A stretch of DNA of 64,000 nt, from the NCBI GenBank assembly GCA_021018995.1, contig CM037587.1, positions 17,485,366 through 17,549,365 on the forward strand, read 5' to 3'. Each line of letters starts with the position of its first letter. Positions within the stretch are counted from its first letter, which is position 1. Below are positions 46,140-55,599 of the stretch, in pieces. Both the position numbers and the translations under genes were made by a program. This DNA is from Chloranthus sessilifolius (taxonomy: Eukaryota > Streptophyta > Magnoliopsida > Chloranthales > Chloranthaceae). Under the pieces are notes generated by a model. That model was not told the origin of the DNA, did not search any database, and worked only from the letters and a program-made list of their open reading frames with translations.

Positions 46140-47985
46140 GATGATTGGACGATGATTTGCTAGATTTTGGTCTAGCCTCCGAGATTTTAGGTTTCTTCTT
46201 AGAAGTTTTTTTAAGAAGATCATTTAAGGAGATTTCCTTAGAAGACGCCTCAATGATACGAGTGCCTTGATTTTTAAATTTGTCACTAGTCAACAGAGGA
46301 TTATCATGGGATTGATTGGCTAGGATTTCAAATTGATTGGAAGTAGGAGCCCCTTGTGCAGAAATAGGAGACAAAGTCGGCTGAGAAGAAGTCAAGGATC
46401 TCGTTGAAGATTGGTGGGCTTGAATTGAGAGCATGGAATTAGCGGGTGTTAGCTGGGATTGCTGGGGTGGAAGCAAGATCTTACCAGAATTTTTAGTGGT
46501 TGAAAATTGTCGAGGCAGGATATCAACGGCTGGAGGCTGCTGGAATTGATTAGGAAAGGAAACTTTGGCAGCAGAATTCTGGAATTGGAGGAGATTCACC
46601 GGTTGGAGGATTCCAATTGGAGAAGGATCCTAAAAATCAGCAGATTTTCAGGAGTAGAGGTAGGTAAGATTGCTGAGTTTGAATTTATTCTGCAAAAAGA
46701 AGGTGCAAAACCAAGATTCTGAATTGGCGAGGTTTGAATAAAATCTAAAAACGGATGGCGCACATCTGAAACTACAGCAGCTGGTGCAAAATCCCGACTA
46801 AGAAGGGGATTTGGAATAATATCCGAGGAGTGCAGGTTTTGAATTGGATTTGCAGCAACAGATGCAGAATCCCGATTTAGTAGGGGGGCATTTTGAATAA
46901 TTTCCAAAGCAGGCTGGTGCATATCTGAAGATGGCAATTAATGGCATGAATTTGCAGAAGCTATAGCAGAATCCCGATTAAGTAGAGGGGAAATTATAGA
47001 AGATTCCGGACATGGATGATGCAGATCCGAGGCTGTAGGAGATTTGCTCATGCGATGGTTTGAATTAGAGGCAGTTGTATGCATGGAATGAGCCGCATAA
47101 TGCATGGCACGTGAGTCATGAGTCAGGTTCATTAAGGTTGGAGAAATAATGAGGCCCATACCCGACCCATCTTTTGGAGGGGCACGGATCTCAGGGACAA
47201 GGGAGATTCCATCTTGCCCAACAGAAGTTGCAGGATCATCATCTTCGCATCTTGATTCTGAGGGTTCCGGAATATCAGTAGCCGGAGGACCAACCAGAGG
47301 CGCAACATTTGAGGATGAAGGATCAGTAATAAGGCGTCCTGTTTTACTCCAAATTTGTCTAGGTTTCAATTGAATCTTAGCTTCGGGGCATCGATCTTGA
47401 GAGTGGTTGAAGGTTTCGCAAGGTTTACAGCAGGGCGGCTTCCATTCATAATCAACTTTCTGATAGAATATGTCCCCATCCTCACGCTTTAACTGAATGG
47501 AAGGTGGAAAATCGAAGGAAGTGGAGACTTCAACGCAGAGTCTAGCATACGATAATCGAGAACGCGATGTTGTGGGTCCATCAGCATGAATAGGAATACC
47601 AAGAGAACTAGTGATTCTACTCAAAATTGAAGTGGACCAAAACTACAGAGGCAGTTTGGGTAGTCTAATCCAGACAGGTACATATTGGAGAAGTTCTCTT
47701 TCTAGCTTTAATTCAGGGGTCCATTTGCAGAGAATGAGAGGTCTCCCCCCAATAGTCCATATACCCGCGTCAAGAACTTTATTCATATCTTCCTCTAGAT
47801 TGAATTTAAAAAGAAAGAAGCCATCTTCAAAGGAAGTGATTGATACAGAGCTTTTGATGCACCATAATCTCTCCACAGCCGCTTTGAGTCCCAAGTAGTA
47901 AGGTTTCATTCCTAGAATGTAACCTGTGAGAGTATTTTCCCACCGAAGGGATTCTTCTTGAATATCACATTCAGGGCAGATGATA
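46135..47985 (-). pseudogene. LINE ORF1: DUF4283 and CCHC RNA-binding protein
   Basis: The N-terminal DUF4283 domain reads WENTLTGYILGMKPYYLGLK, VERLW, DGFFLFKFNLEEDMNKVLD, GGRPLILCKWTPELKLE, VPVWIRLPKLP, followed by one stop near 47640. The next frame (47624-46938) holds the zinc knuckle CKPCETFNHSQDRC (C-X2-C-X4-H-X4-C, about 47390-47432). The C-terminal third is low-complexity and contains a repeated peptide of the form PLLNRDSA/PLLSRDFAP (about 47000-46690), broken by one frameshift near 46937 and another near 46600. It ends in a basic KKTSKKKPKISEARPKSSKS tail overlapping ORF2. Its family role is coating the LINE RNA. Confidence 0.85.
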
Positions 47986-48239
47986 ACTCCATTCTCAGAA
48001 GCATTAGGGATGAAGGACATGGAAATCAGGCAGAGATTAAGCATTTCCGACCAAAAGTTGTTGGAGCTGGGAATTTGCATACTAGAAGGGTGAGTACTCA
48101 ACTTCTTAATAAAAATTTTGTAGGTGACTACATCCGGGCTGTGGAAGATATGGACTGGGATGCCCTTACTGTAAAGGGAACCTGTCAAGAGATTGAGAAA
48201 TGCTATTTGTGCCTTACTTCTGCACCTGATCCCGCCACG

Positions 48240-48671
48240 GTAATTAGTCCCTGTCTCATGGTAGCTTTTCCATATTCTGTGCTATAAAAATGCAAGAATT
48301 ATATTCTTCTAACTGCATTCTAGAACAAGATAGCTTTTCCATATTCAATGGTGTGAGATACAAGAATTATAATCTTCCAACTACATTTTTTATTTCATCA
48401 ATATCTCAGTTTAATGATGTTCTCCTTTTGATTTTAGGCGAAGCTTTCTGATTTGAAGCTCACCTCAAACGGATCACTAGGAGACGGGGACACTTGGCAC
48501 TAGAGGCGAAGCAAATTTAATTTTGTTTTTTTACTTTTTATTTTGAAAATGGGCCATGGGGTCTTTAGATTGTTAACTCTCTTTCTTTTCTTCTTTTTGT
48601 TTGAATAAAAGGATTAGGCATGTAGAGTTTAAAATATTTGGTTGATTTGAAAGGTTGGATATATCATAGGT
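48240..48671. other. Intron-like sequence and possible terminal exon
   Basis: A segment with AGCTTTTCCATATTC, AAGAATTATA and TTCTAACTGCATT is duplicated in tandem at 48262-48328 and 48331-48390. An acceptor TTTTAG (48434-48439) precedes a short frame (AKLSDLKLTSNGSLGDGDTWH, then stop) and a T-rich tail, which looks like a terminal exon and 3' UTR of some gene. I cannot name it. Confidence 0.35.
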
Positions 48672-48935
48672 TGTAACATCCATAAATTTTGAAACCGCTC
48701 ATGCCGACGATTTAGGCCAACTATATTGGGCTGACTAATTGGGCCGACGATTGGACCAATTATATTGGGCCGATGATGTGGGCCAACTATTTGAGCTGAC
48801 TATAGACCTTTGGTAAGTGAGCTAAGACTTAACTTGCGTGTATGAGCTTCACACCAGAGCTAAAACATTTTAAGTGGATAGGAGCTAACACTCACATGAG
48901 TGTTTGGGTTTAATAGGGGAACTATTGCCTTTAGT

Positions 48936-48943
48936 TATAAAAG
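48936..48943 (+). promoter_or_regulatory. LTR promoter TATA box
   Basis: TATAAAAG lies 264 bp into the LTR, with a hairpin right behind it; the LTR at 20571 has the counterpart (TATAAAAA at 20920, then a similar hairpin). Transcripts starting about 30 bp downstream would carry the self-complementary arrays in their leader. Confidence 0.55.
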
Positions 48944-49007
48944 GCAAGCTTCCAACGGAAGCTATACTCGTTTGCCAATGTAAGAGGATTTTTGGGATTT
49001 TAAGGTC

Positions 49008-49052
<45 letters not shown>

Positions 49053-49519
49053 GAGCTTGAGGAAAACGCTGCCATGACGCCAAATCGGCTCCGTTAAGTT
49101 TCGAGGTATCGCCTTTGTAGTGATTTGTGTGCCGCAAAAGCCATTGAATTTCCAATATCGATGAGTTCTAGAGGTTTTAGAGTGTGGGTTGATGGTAGAA
49201 AATCAACCGTTGTGATCGCAGTATACGTGATTGGGTGAGTGAAGAGTAGTGCGTGTTGGAGCGGAGCATCATCGTAGGCTTCGTTTCGATCCAATCGACG
49301 GATTGATCATCAAATTTCACTTCGAAGCCCTCATTTGAGAAAAAGCTCGTAGAGCGAGGAAAACGACTTCGATAAGGTGAACATCGTGATGCTTTAACAT
49401 AATCATACATTAGTTAAACTTTATGTGTTAATGTGTGTGAAAATCTATGAGATTCATTGAAGATTTGAGAAAAATGGGTTGGAGAAGCTCAAACCTGAGT
49501 TTGGGTGAAATCTATCAAA

Positions 49520-50025
49520 AACTGACCGGTTGATTTTCACCAAATAGCAGGTAATTTGGTTCTGGAGAAACCAATCAGTCGATTTTCCAAATCGACTGAT
49601 CGAATTTGAAAATCGATCGATCGATTATGTCTGAACTTGCTGACACTGCCTCAGTATTTCGGTCGTAACGTTCCGTTTCGATCTCTGATTGTCGCGATTC
49701 ATGAGGCGTTGGAAAGCGGACAGCAACCTCTACAACTTTTGTGAATTAGCTAATGGGTAAATCAACTGTTTTAAAGGTCAAAATTTCATATTAAGTGGGT
49801 TCAAATTTAGTTTTTGTCGAGATACGAGACCAACCGATTGGAATAATTTCGATCGGTCGATTTGGAAAATCAACCAATATAAAGTAGCACGACCGGTAGA
49901 TTTTCACAAATCTATAAGTATGTGATTTCAGTTATGGAGAAATCGACCGGTCAATTTGGATATCAACTGGTCGAATTTAAAAATCGACCGATCGAAATTG
50001 AAAACTGACTAGTCGATTTTTGACT
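49520..50025. repeat. CGACCGGTCG / CGACTGATCGA word array in two blocks
   Basis: Block one (49520-49632) and block two (49850-50025) contain ACCGGTTGATTTT, AATCGACTGATCGAATT, AATCGATCGATCGATT, AATCGACCGGTCAATTT and GACTAGTCGATTTT. Each block is followed directly by a copy of the conserved module. Confidence 0.8.
49641..49740 (+). repeat. Conserved LTR module, copy in the LTR at 48672 (first)
   Basis: GACACTGCCTCAGTATTTCG, GTCGTAACGTTCC, TCTCTGATTG, GCGATTCATGAGGCGTTGG, AAAGCGGACAG and CTCTACAACTTTTGTG. Confidence 0.75.
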
Positions 50026-50032
50026 GAGCTTG

Positions 50033-50130
50033 CGATACTACTTTGGTATTTTGGGAATAACATTTCACTCCGAACTCTGATTAATGCAATTTTTAAGGCG
50101 TTGGAAGGATGACAACAAGGTCTACAACTT
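50033..50130 (+). repeat. Conserved LTR module, copy in the LTR at 48672 (second)
   Basis: GATACTACTTTGGTATTTTG, GAATAACATTTCACTCC, GAACTCTGATTAATGC, AAGGCGTTGGAAGG and GTCTACAACTTTTC. Confidence 0.75.
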
Positions 50131-51180
50131 TTCTGACTTAACAATTTTATGAATCCAAATGTTTTAAGGTCAACATTTAGGGAAAAGTTACGTCAAATTC
50201 TAAGTTAGCACGAAACTGCCCATTTCTGCCTCGGTTTTGAGAAATCATATAAATACATCAAATTTCCTAGTAATAAGAATTAGTTATTGATACATCATCA
50301 TATGTATCATGTAGATTGAGAACGAAAGGCTATATATAAGAACTTTGGTGTCGCTTTGATCGGCTCCGAGCTTAAGGTAGGGAAAACTCCTTAACATGTA
50401 CATTGATTACGATTAGCATGCATTTTATGTTATGATCAAATATGTGTGTGCATAACTTGTCATCTAATTAGCATGAATTCTTTTCATGAGTTTAAATATG
50501 AAAATTGTGTGTGAGTATGTGCACTCAGATTTGTGTCGTGTAAAATCAGCTAAGTGTGTGTGATGTTAAGATGGGAATATGTGTGTGTAAGCTTTGAAAC
50601 TCCAAACCTATAGTGTGGAATGTGAAAGTGTATGTGTGGAAGCTTGAAACTCCAAACCTATGGTGTGGAAGTTTTGAAACTCCAAACTAAATAAAAATTA
50701 CCACAATACACGGTGATGAACTATAAGTTATTTTTACACTTTGATTTTAGGTTATGAGCGATACCCAATCGACATGATAATATATCCGTGATCGATGTGG
50801 CGGGATATCTATGACCGGTACTACAGGATATCCGTATAACTTATGCTCCGGTCTGGCGGGATATCCGGTCTTTGATTACCATGTGTAGACACCCAAATTT
50901 GGCTCAAGGTCTGATCGAAATACATTTCGAGAGAGGCGCATTTTCGAGCTTTGATAGCATGTGTGGAACCCTTAGGAATCACCCCAAACCCTCAGGAATC
51001 CCCCTAGATCCCTTAGGAACCTATCCTGAACCCTTAGAAACCATCCCGAAACCAATCCTGACCCTTAAAAACGTCCCGGGCCTGAACCTAATCTTTCTAA
51101 GCCATGGATGAGGAATAGTGCACTAGAGCTAGTTGGGAACTCCTACTATGGTCAAATCTTATACCATTAAAAAATAAAAG

Positions 51181-51242
51181 TCTCTAGCTTTCCAAAGAGC
51201 CAAGAATCACCCCAATCAGAGTTATACATCAAAAGATATGAT
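51181..51242 (-). repeat. Conserved LTR module in the Tat-element LTR
   Basis: Minus strand: CATATCTTTTGATGTATAAC, TCTGATTGGGGTGATTC, TTGGCTCTTTGGAAAGC. On that strand the palindromic array at 51297-51485 lies just before it. Confidence 0.7.
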
Positions 51243-51296
51243 GGTCCGAACACAGAGGGAAAAAATATAATTTCAAATGCCCCCTAGGGATTTGAC

Positions 51297-51485
51297 GCAA
51301 CTAATAGTTGTGCCAGTTATATTTAAACCTGGTGCAACTATTAGTTGCGCCAAGCCAGTTTTCCCCGGATTTAAGCTTGCTGCAACTATTAGTTGCGCCA
51401 GAGTTAAAGTGGACCCCACCTCGGGAGGCTACTGTGCTACACTATTTTACTGTGCATATGCCTGACGCAACTAATAGTTGCGCCA
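51297..51485. repeat. GCGCAACTAATAGTTGCGC palindrome array
   Basis: Four copies of about 20 bp, with the centre alternating CTAATAG and CTATTAG, so each is a near-perfect palindrome with 9-10 bp arms. Four related copies recur in the untranslated leader at 53256-53410. Confidence 0.85.
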
Positions 51486-52444
51486 GGCTTATGAACAGTG
51501 ACCTCTGATTTTGCCCCGAATTTCATGTCTGGGGTTTTACTTGTTGACCACTTGAGTCTTCGGGGTATGTTTTGATAGTTCTGTTGCACCCTTTTACACC
51601 CTATTTGTAACCTATTAGGTGACTTAAGGCCCGTGCCTTTCATCTACCATTAGAATCACCTTCACACCTTTTCAAGCTCTCAAAATCATAGGAAACCTTA
51701 GATTAGAGATTACCTAATTGCTAAACCCAGTAGCCTCATAATCCACCCTTTTCCTATAAATAGAGCCCCCCTCCCCTCGGTTTAGAGGTTGAGAAATTTT
51801 GCCTAAGAGAGAAAGAGCTTAAGTGAAAAAGATCTTTCTCCCTTTGATGCACCATTGTCCATACAAATTCTAGAATCTATAAATCTTCCTTCAAGCCTTA
51901 CATTTCATCCAAAACCTCTAGGTTAGGTGTGTGCTATCCCTTAGCTTTCTTTCTTTACCTCTTAGCTACCAAGCCTTAGGAGTTAGAATCTCATTCTCTA
52001 CCATTCAAGCCTTCAAAAGCTCATCAAAGCAAGTCAACGTAAGGCTCCTCAACGATGCTACAAGGGCCTGAGGGCTCCGGCTCTCCCCTGAGGGCTACGC
52101 CGCTGAATTTTTGGTAGGAACGGAGGGGCACAAATAGGAGTTAAGGCCCATGTGAGCAAGAGGAAGCTATTTTCTTTTCTTTTACTTGATTTTTATTTTA
52201 GCCATTAGTAGAGACCGCGTTAAGTGAGTTGATCGAGTGCTTAACACCTTCCCGATCGATAACCGAAGCCCCTACCCAAGAGCCTTTGGTATGGACCAGA
52301 TTCAGAGTCATATTTTTAACACTTCGGTGCTTATAAAAATGATATAGGTTTTCCGGGACACCAAAAGTTCCGGGTGGCGACTATATTTTTCTTAACGAGC
52401 GCATAGTTGCGACGGGATCATCATGAATCCCACGATTGCACAGA

Positions 52445-52460
52445 TGGCGATTCTGCTAGG
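52445..52460 (+). promoter_or_regulatory. Primer binding site of the Tat-lineage element
   Basis: TGGCGATTCTGCTAGG, two bases after the LTR end. Tat-branch elements typically have TGGCGACTCTGCTGG (Arg-tRNA type), which fits with two changes. Confidence 0.75.
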
Positions 52461-53640
52461 GATAGCTTTTAGAGCTTCTCCTTGAAATTTGACCATTTCT
52501 TTTTATTTTACTAACCATTTTTACTATTTTTTTGCTATTTTTGTTATTTTCTCACCCTTACTTTTCCATCATTTACATGCCTTAGCCTATTGGCGGGCTT
52601 ACTTGCGTATTATCTTTATTTTTCCTTACATTTTTATCATTTTAGGTGCCTTAGCCGATTGGTGGGCGTACTTGAGCATCGTCTTTCAATATCTTTAATT
52701 TTTCATCATTTAAAGTGCCTTAGCCAATTGGCGGGCCTACTTGTGCAAACATATTCTGCCAGTGGATGCCGGCCCGTAGTGGCGGCGCAGGGACCTCACC
52801 CCCGATCTTTGAATTAAAGAAAACTTCCATAAAAAATAAGGCTTTGAAAAAAATTTAAAATTGAACTAAGAATAAGGAGCTTAATTAACTTGTTTTTACG
52901 GGGTAGATTTTAAAAGAGTTAGGTTTCGACACACATACAACCACTCATGTCTTCGTATGGCGGCAACCCCTAGTTGTGATAATCCAGAAAAGTCCCAGCC
53001 CACCTAGTATCTGAGAAGGTGCTTGCGCCGGAGGTATACCGGGTGGGTTCCCATTCCAAAGCTTAAAACCCTTGGGGAGTGCGTTAGCGAGTTATATCAG
53101 ACTCAAACCCTTTAGGTACGGAAAGGAGAGAATCGATCACATAAAAATCAGTCAGTTCTCGGAAGCCTAGCTTCCACAAAACCCAAAAAAAGACCCATTT
53201 CAGGCTGCTGCTCCCTGCTGTCATAAGTTATGGAGCCTCATTTTTACCTAGCGCAAGTATTAGTTGCGCCAGTGCAAAAATCCCAGATTTATAACTTGCG
53301 CAACTAATAGTTTCGCCAGCTTTAAATCCGCCATTTTTTACCTTGGTGCAACTAATAGTTGCACTAGTGTAAAAAGGGGGCTCTGCTAACTTGGCGCATG
53401 TATTAGTTACGCCAAGCCTACCTGGACATCAGCAGCCCGAAATCTGAGGCTTTCTCACCTCCCGAGTGCCCCGATTAGTGTGCTCCGTGCCTTTGATTGG
53501 GCCCCGCCATCTCCTACAACCAATATGCCCCCGCTGGTCAACAGAAGGTGACTTCTTTTTGGCTCATTCTTGGCTCATTCCGGAGGATCTGGTTGTTTGC
53601 CTTGGTTTTCGTGTCTTAAATAGATCAAAGGTCTTCCTTT
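52461..53640 (+). repeat. Untranslated leader with 85-bp repeats and palindromes
   Basis: Three units with TGCCTTAGCC(T/G)ATTGG, (C/T)GGGC(T/G)TACTTG and a T-rich filler follow at 52575-52745. 53256-53410 repeats the TTGCGCAACTAATAGTTTCG-type word four times in degraded form. No protein is apparent. Confidence 0.7.
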
Positions 53641-55560
53641 GATTCTTCTGAAGAGTGTCAAAATCGTCGTCGCGGGTCCCAAGTTAGGGTACAAAAGCCA
53701 CCCGAGAAGAAAATTCCAAAGCCTCAAAACCTTTATTTTCTATAAAAAATTCTTTCCAAAACAATTAAAAATCAAAAACCTAAAAAATAACCTTTGGGGT
53801 GCCGGCACAACAGTACCATCTTGCCCTCCATCGTCTCGTAGGGGAAGAAGGAGGAAGACTTTTGGGCCTCATCCAAGGCACCCTTACCCAACCCGTTTAT
53901 GTCGTGGGTAGTGGACTCGGCTTACACAGATCCCGACTCATCCCCACCACACTCTCCAACCCACTCCCATTCGGGAGAAGCTTTCACCTCCATCTCCATC
54001 ACCTTATCCCCTTTTACCGTTACCGGCCCGTTTGACGCCCCCATTTTTCCAACCACCACTTCCCAAAATATCCAAAATCAACCCCCTCATTTTCCATCTT
54101 TTTCCCAAGCCACTTTCCCCCCATATCCATGCTAAGCCAACCACCCATTCCATCCACATCCCTGAAAAACCTAACACATTTCCCACCCCCATCCATGATA
54201 AACCCAACCCAAATTTCCACATTCACACCTATGCCCCATCTTTCATCTTTCACATATAGAGCCAATCCACCATCATTTACCTATGTCACCTCCACCCTAT
54301 TTGACCCCCCACAAGTCCCCCCATCTACCCGGGTTATGCCCATTTTTACCAAGGCCATGCCCGATTTTTACCAAACACCCACAATTTACCCTTCATCATC
54401 CTTAAACATCCCAAACCCATCCCCCTTTGTCAATGCCCCACCCCATTCCTTCAATCCATCCCATATCCCATCACTTACCATGGCCATGCTCAATTTTCCC
54501 TCCACATCCACCAATGGCCCATGGCCCATACCCCTCAAAACCAATGGGCCAAACCCACATACCCCAAGGGCCCATGGCCCAAAACCATCAAGGGCCCATG
54601 GCCCAAACCCACTAATGGCCCATGGCCATACCCCTCAAAACCCAGTGGGCCAGATCCACATACCCCAAGGGCCCGTTGCCCAAACCCAAACCCAAGGGCC
54701 CATGGCCCAAACCCATTTGGCCCAAGCCCAAACCCTCCAAGGGGCCATGGCCCATACCCACCAATGGCCCATGGCCCATACCCCTCAAAACCCTGGGGGC
54801 CAGGCACACATACCCCAAGGGCCCATTGACCAAACCCATACCGAAGGGCCCATGGCCCAAACCCATTTGGCCCAAGCCCAAATGTACCAGTACGGCGGGG
54901 ACGAGAGACTGCTAATAAAAGTCTTTCAGAAAAGTTTGACCGGCCCAACTCTAAGATGATTTACGTCTCTTGAACCGTTCATGATGAAGACATGGAAGTA
55001 CTTGACGCATTTGTTCCAAGAACAGTATGTCTACACTCTACAATACTAATATTGAACCGCGTAAGTCTGATTTAGCTCGTTTAAAATAGAATCCCAATGA
55101 GACCTTCAGTGACTATTTGGGGCATTGTAGAGCACTGACAGCTCAAGTCAGAATAAGAATAACAGACGATGAGCAGATAGAGATGATCTCAAAGAATACT
55201 CTGCCAATAATTTCTGATTTTCTTGTCTACCAACAGCAGTCCAGTTTTGCTGATTTTGTAAGGAATACCAATCGCTAAGAGGATGCCATCAGGGAAGGAC
55301 GGCTAAACAAGAATGCTTCAGGGGGACCTAGCGGGGTTAGATGGTTTGCCGAACAAAGAAACGACAAGAGGGCAAGGGAAGATGTGCAGACTGTGATCAA
55401 TACCAGGCCCAATAATAATGTAGTCCCCTTTCAGTTTAAGGCGACGCAACTAGCTCCCGTCAGACTAGGGCCAGTGCAGAGAGCAGGGAACGAACAGGGG
55501 GTACAAATGACCCTAGAAAGGAGAGCCCATTATGATCGTGTTTTTACGCCCTTGGGGTAA
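53640..55560 (+). pseudogene. gag: Tat-lineage Gag with an expanded proline/GPMAQTH repeat
   Basis: The N-terminal part runs through 53899-54135 and, after a shift, 54129-54959. It is proline-rich, and from about 54500 it consists of repeats (GPMAQTH, GPNPHTPRAHGPKPSRAHGP) encoded by GGCCCATGGCCC DNA. The Gag core begins near 54885: YGGDERLLIKVFQKSLTGP, TWKYLTHLFQEQYV, then in a new frame NPNETFSDYLGHCRALTAQV and KNTLPIISDFLVYQQQSSF, as in plant Ty3/gypsy Gag. A frame break near 55050 and stops near 55280 and 55560 inactivate it. I see no CCHC knuckle in it; a related GRPTDCCFPLKYAIQDIID segment follows at 55690-55760. Confidence 0.75.
54500..54890. repeat. GC-rich GGCCCATGGCCC tandem repeat inside gag
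   Basis: The palindrome GGGCCCATGGCCC recurs about every 15-45 bp with CCCATACCCCTCAAAACC, CACATACCCCAAGGGCC and CCCATTTGGCCCAAGCCC. A unit of about 190 bp is present twice (54507-54700 and 54760-54890). All three plus frames and two minus frames stay open through most of it. Confidence 0.85.
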
Positions 55561-55599
55561 TCTCTAAGTGTACTTTTATCTTTATTAATTAAAAAGGGA

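Larger units (their letters stand above)
41958..47985 (-). mobile_element. Near-complete L1-type LINE inserted in the SAC3A-like exon
   Basis: The 3' end is a T run on the plus strand (41958-41973), that is, a poly(A) tail on the minus strand. ORF2 (46139-42027) and ORF1 (about 47985-46135) follow in the LINE order and overlap by 5 bp. The 5' limit is set where SAC3A-like codons resume near 47990. No clear target duplication is seen at the borders, and some host codons seem lost, so a deletion may have accompanied insertion. It is closely related to the fragment at 36493-37826. Confidence 0.85.
41702..48239 (+). pseudogene. SAC3A: SAC3 family protein A (LENG8-like) gene fragment, split by a LINE
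   Basis: Left part, 41702-41957: codons from 41706 read VFAIPHNSRFNKQASGK, KSVKKQRLCDGLNAIENGLN, then SSDSDKEQGLTAYYSSAL, the conserved region before the SAC3/GANP domain of plant SAC3A proteins. Right part, about 47990-48239: HGNQAEIKHFRPKVVGAGN, RAVEDMDWDALTVKGTCQEI, EKCYLCLTSAPDPAT, ending at donor GTAATT (48240). SAC3A proteins take part in mRNA export-linked complexes in the nucleus. Between the parts lies a complete minus-strand LINE. The next expected exon (VRPEEVLEKAL) is not found. An in-frame TGA lies just upstream of the first ATG (41703-41705) if the acceptor at 41701 is used in that phase. With the LINE in the reading frame, this copy cannot make the normal protein. Identification is by recalled similarity; the two parts fit one protein in order. 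Confidence 0.75.
48672..50883 (+). mobile_element. Tekay/Del-like LTR, interrupted by the Tat-lineage element
   Basis: It starts TGTAACATCCATAAATTTTG, like 20571 and 24429 (minus). TATA box TATAAAAG at 48936-48943, the hairpin AAGCTTCCAACGGAAGCT (48945-48962) and a (GA)n tract (49009-49046) follow. Then come two array-plus-module units (49520-49740 and 49850-50130), GTGTGGAAGCTTTGAAACTCC repeats (50580-50690) and GGATATCC repeats (50790-50870). The LTR end and interior are replaced at 50884 by the LTR start of the Tat element. Confidence 0.75.
50884..52442 (+). mobile_element. 5' LTR of a Tat-lineage Ty3/gypsy element
   Basis: It starts TGTAGACACCCAAATTTGGC and ends GATTGCACA just before the primer site, 1559 bp. 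It matches the minus-strand LTR at 25020-26447 in reverse. It carries the module (51181-51242, minus) and a GCGCAACTAATAGTTGCGC array (51297-51485). It is inserted in the Tekay-like LTR; the 3' LTR must lie beyond 64000, so no target duplication can be checked. Confidence 0.8.

Noticed and set aside
54535..54948. 137-codon minus-strand glycine-rich frame
   Set aside because: It mirrors the GGCCCATGG repeat of gag; the composition keeps all frames open.
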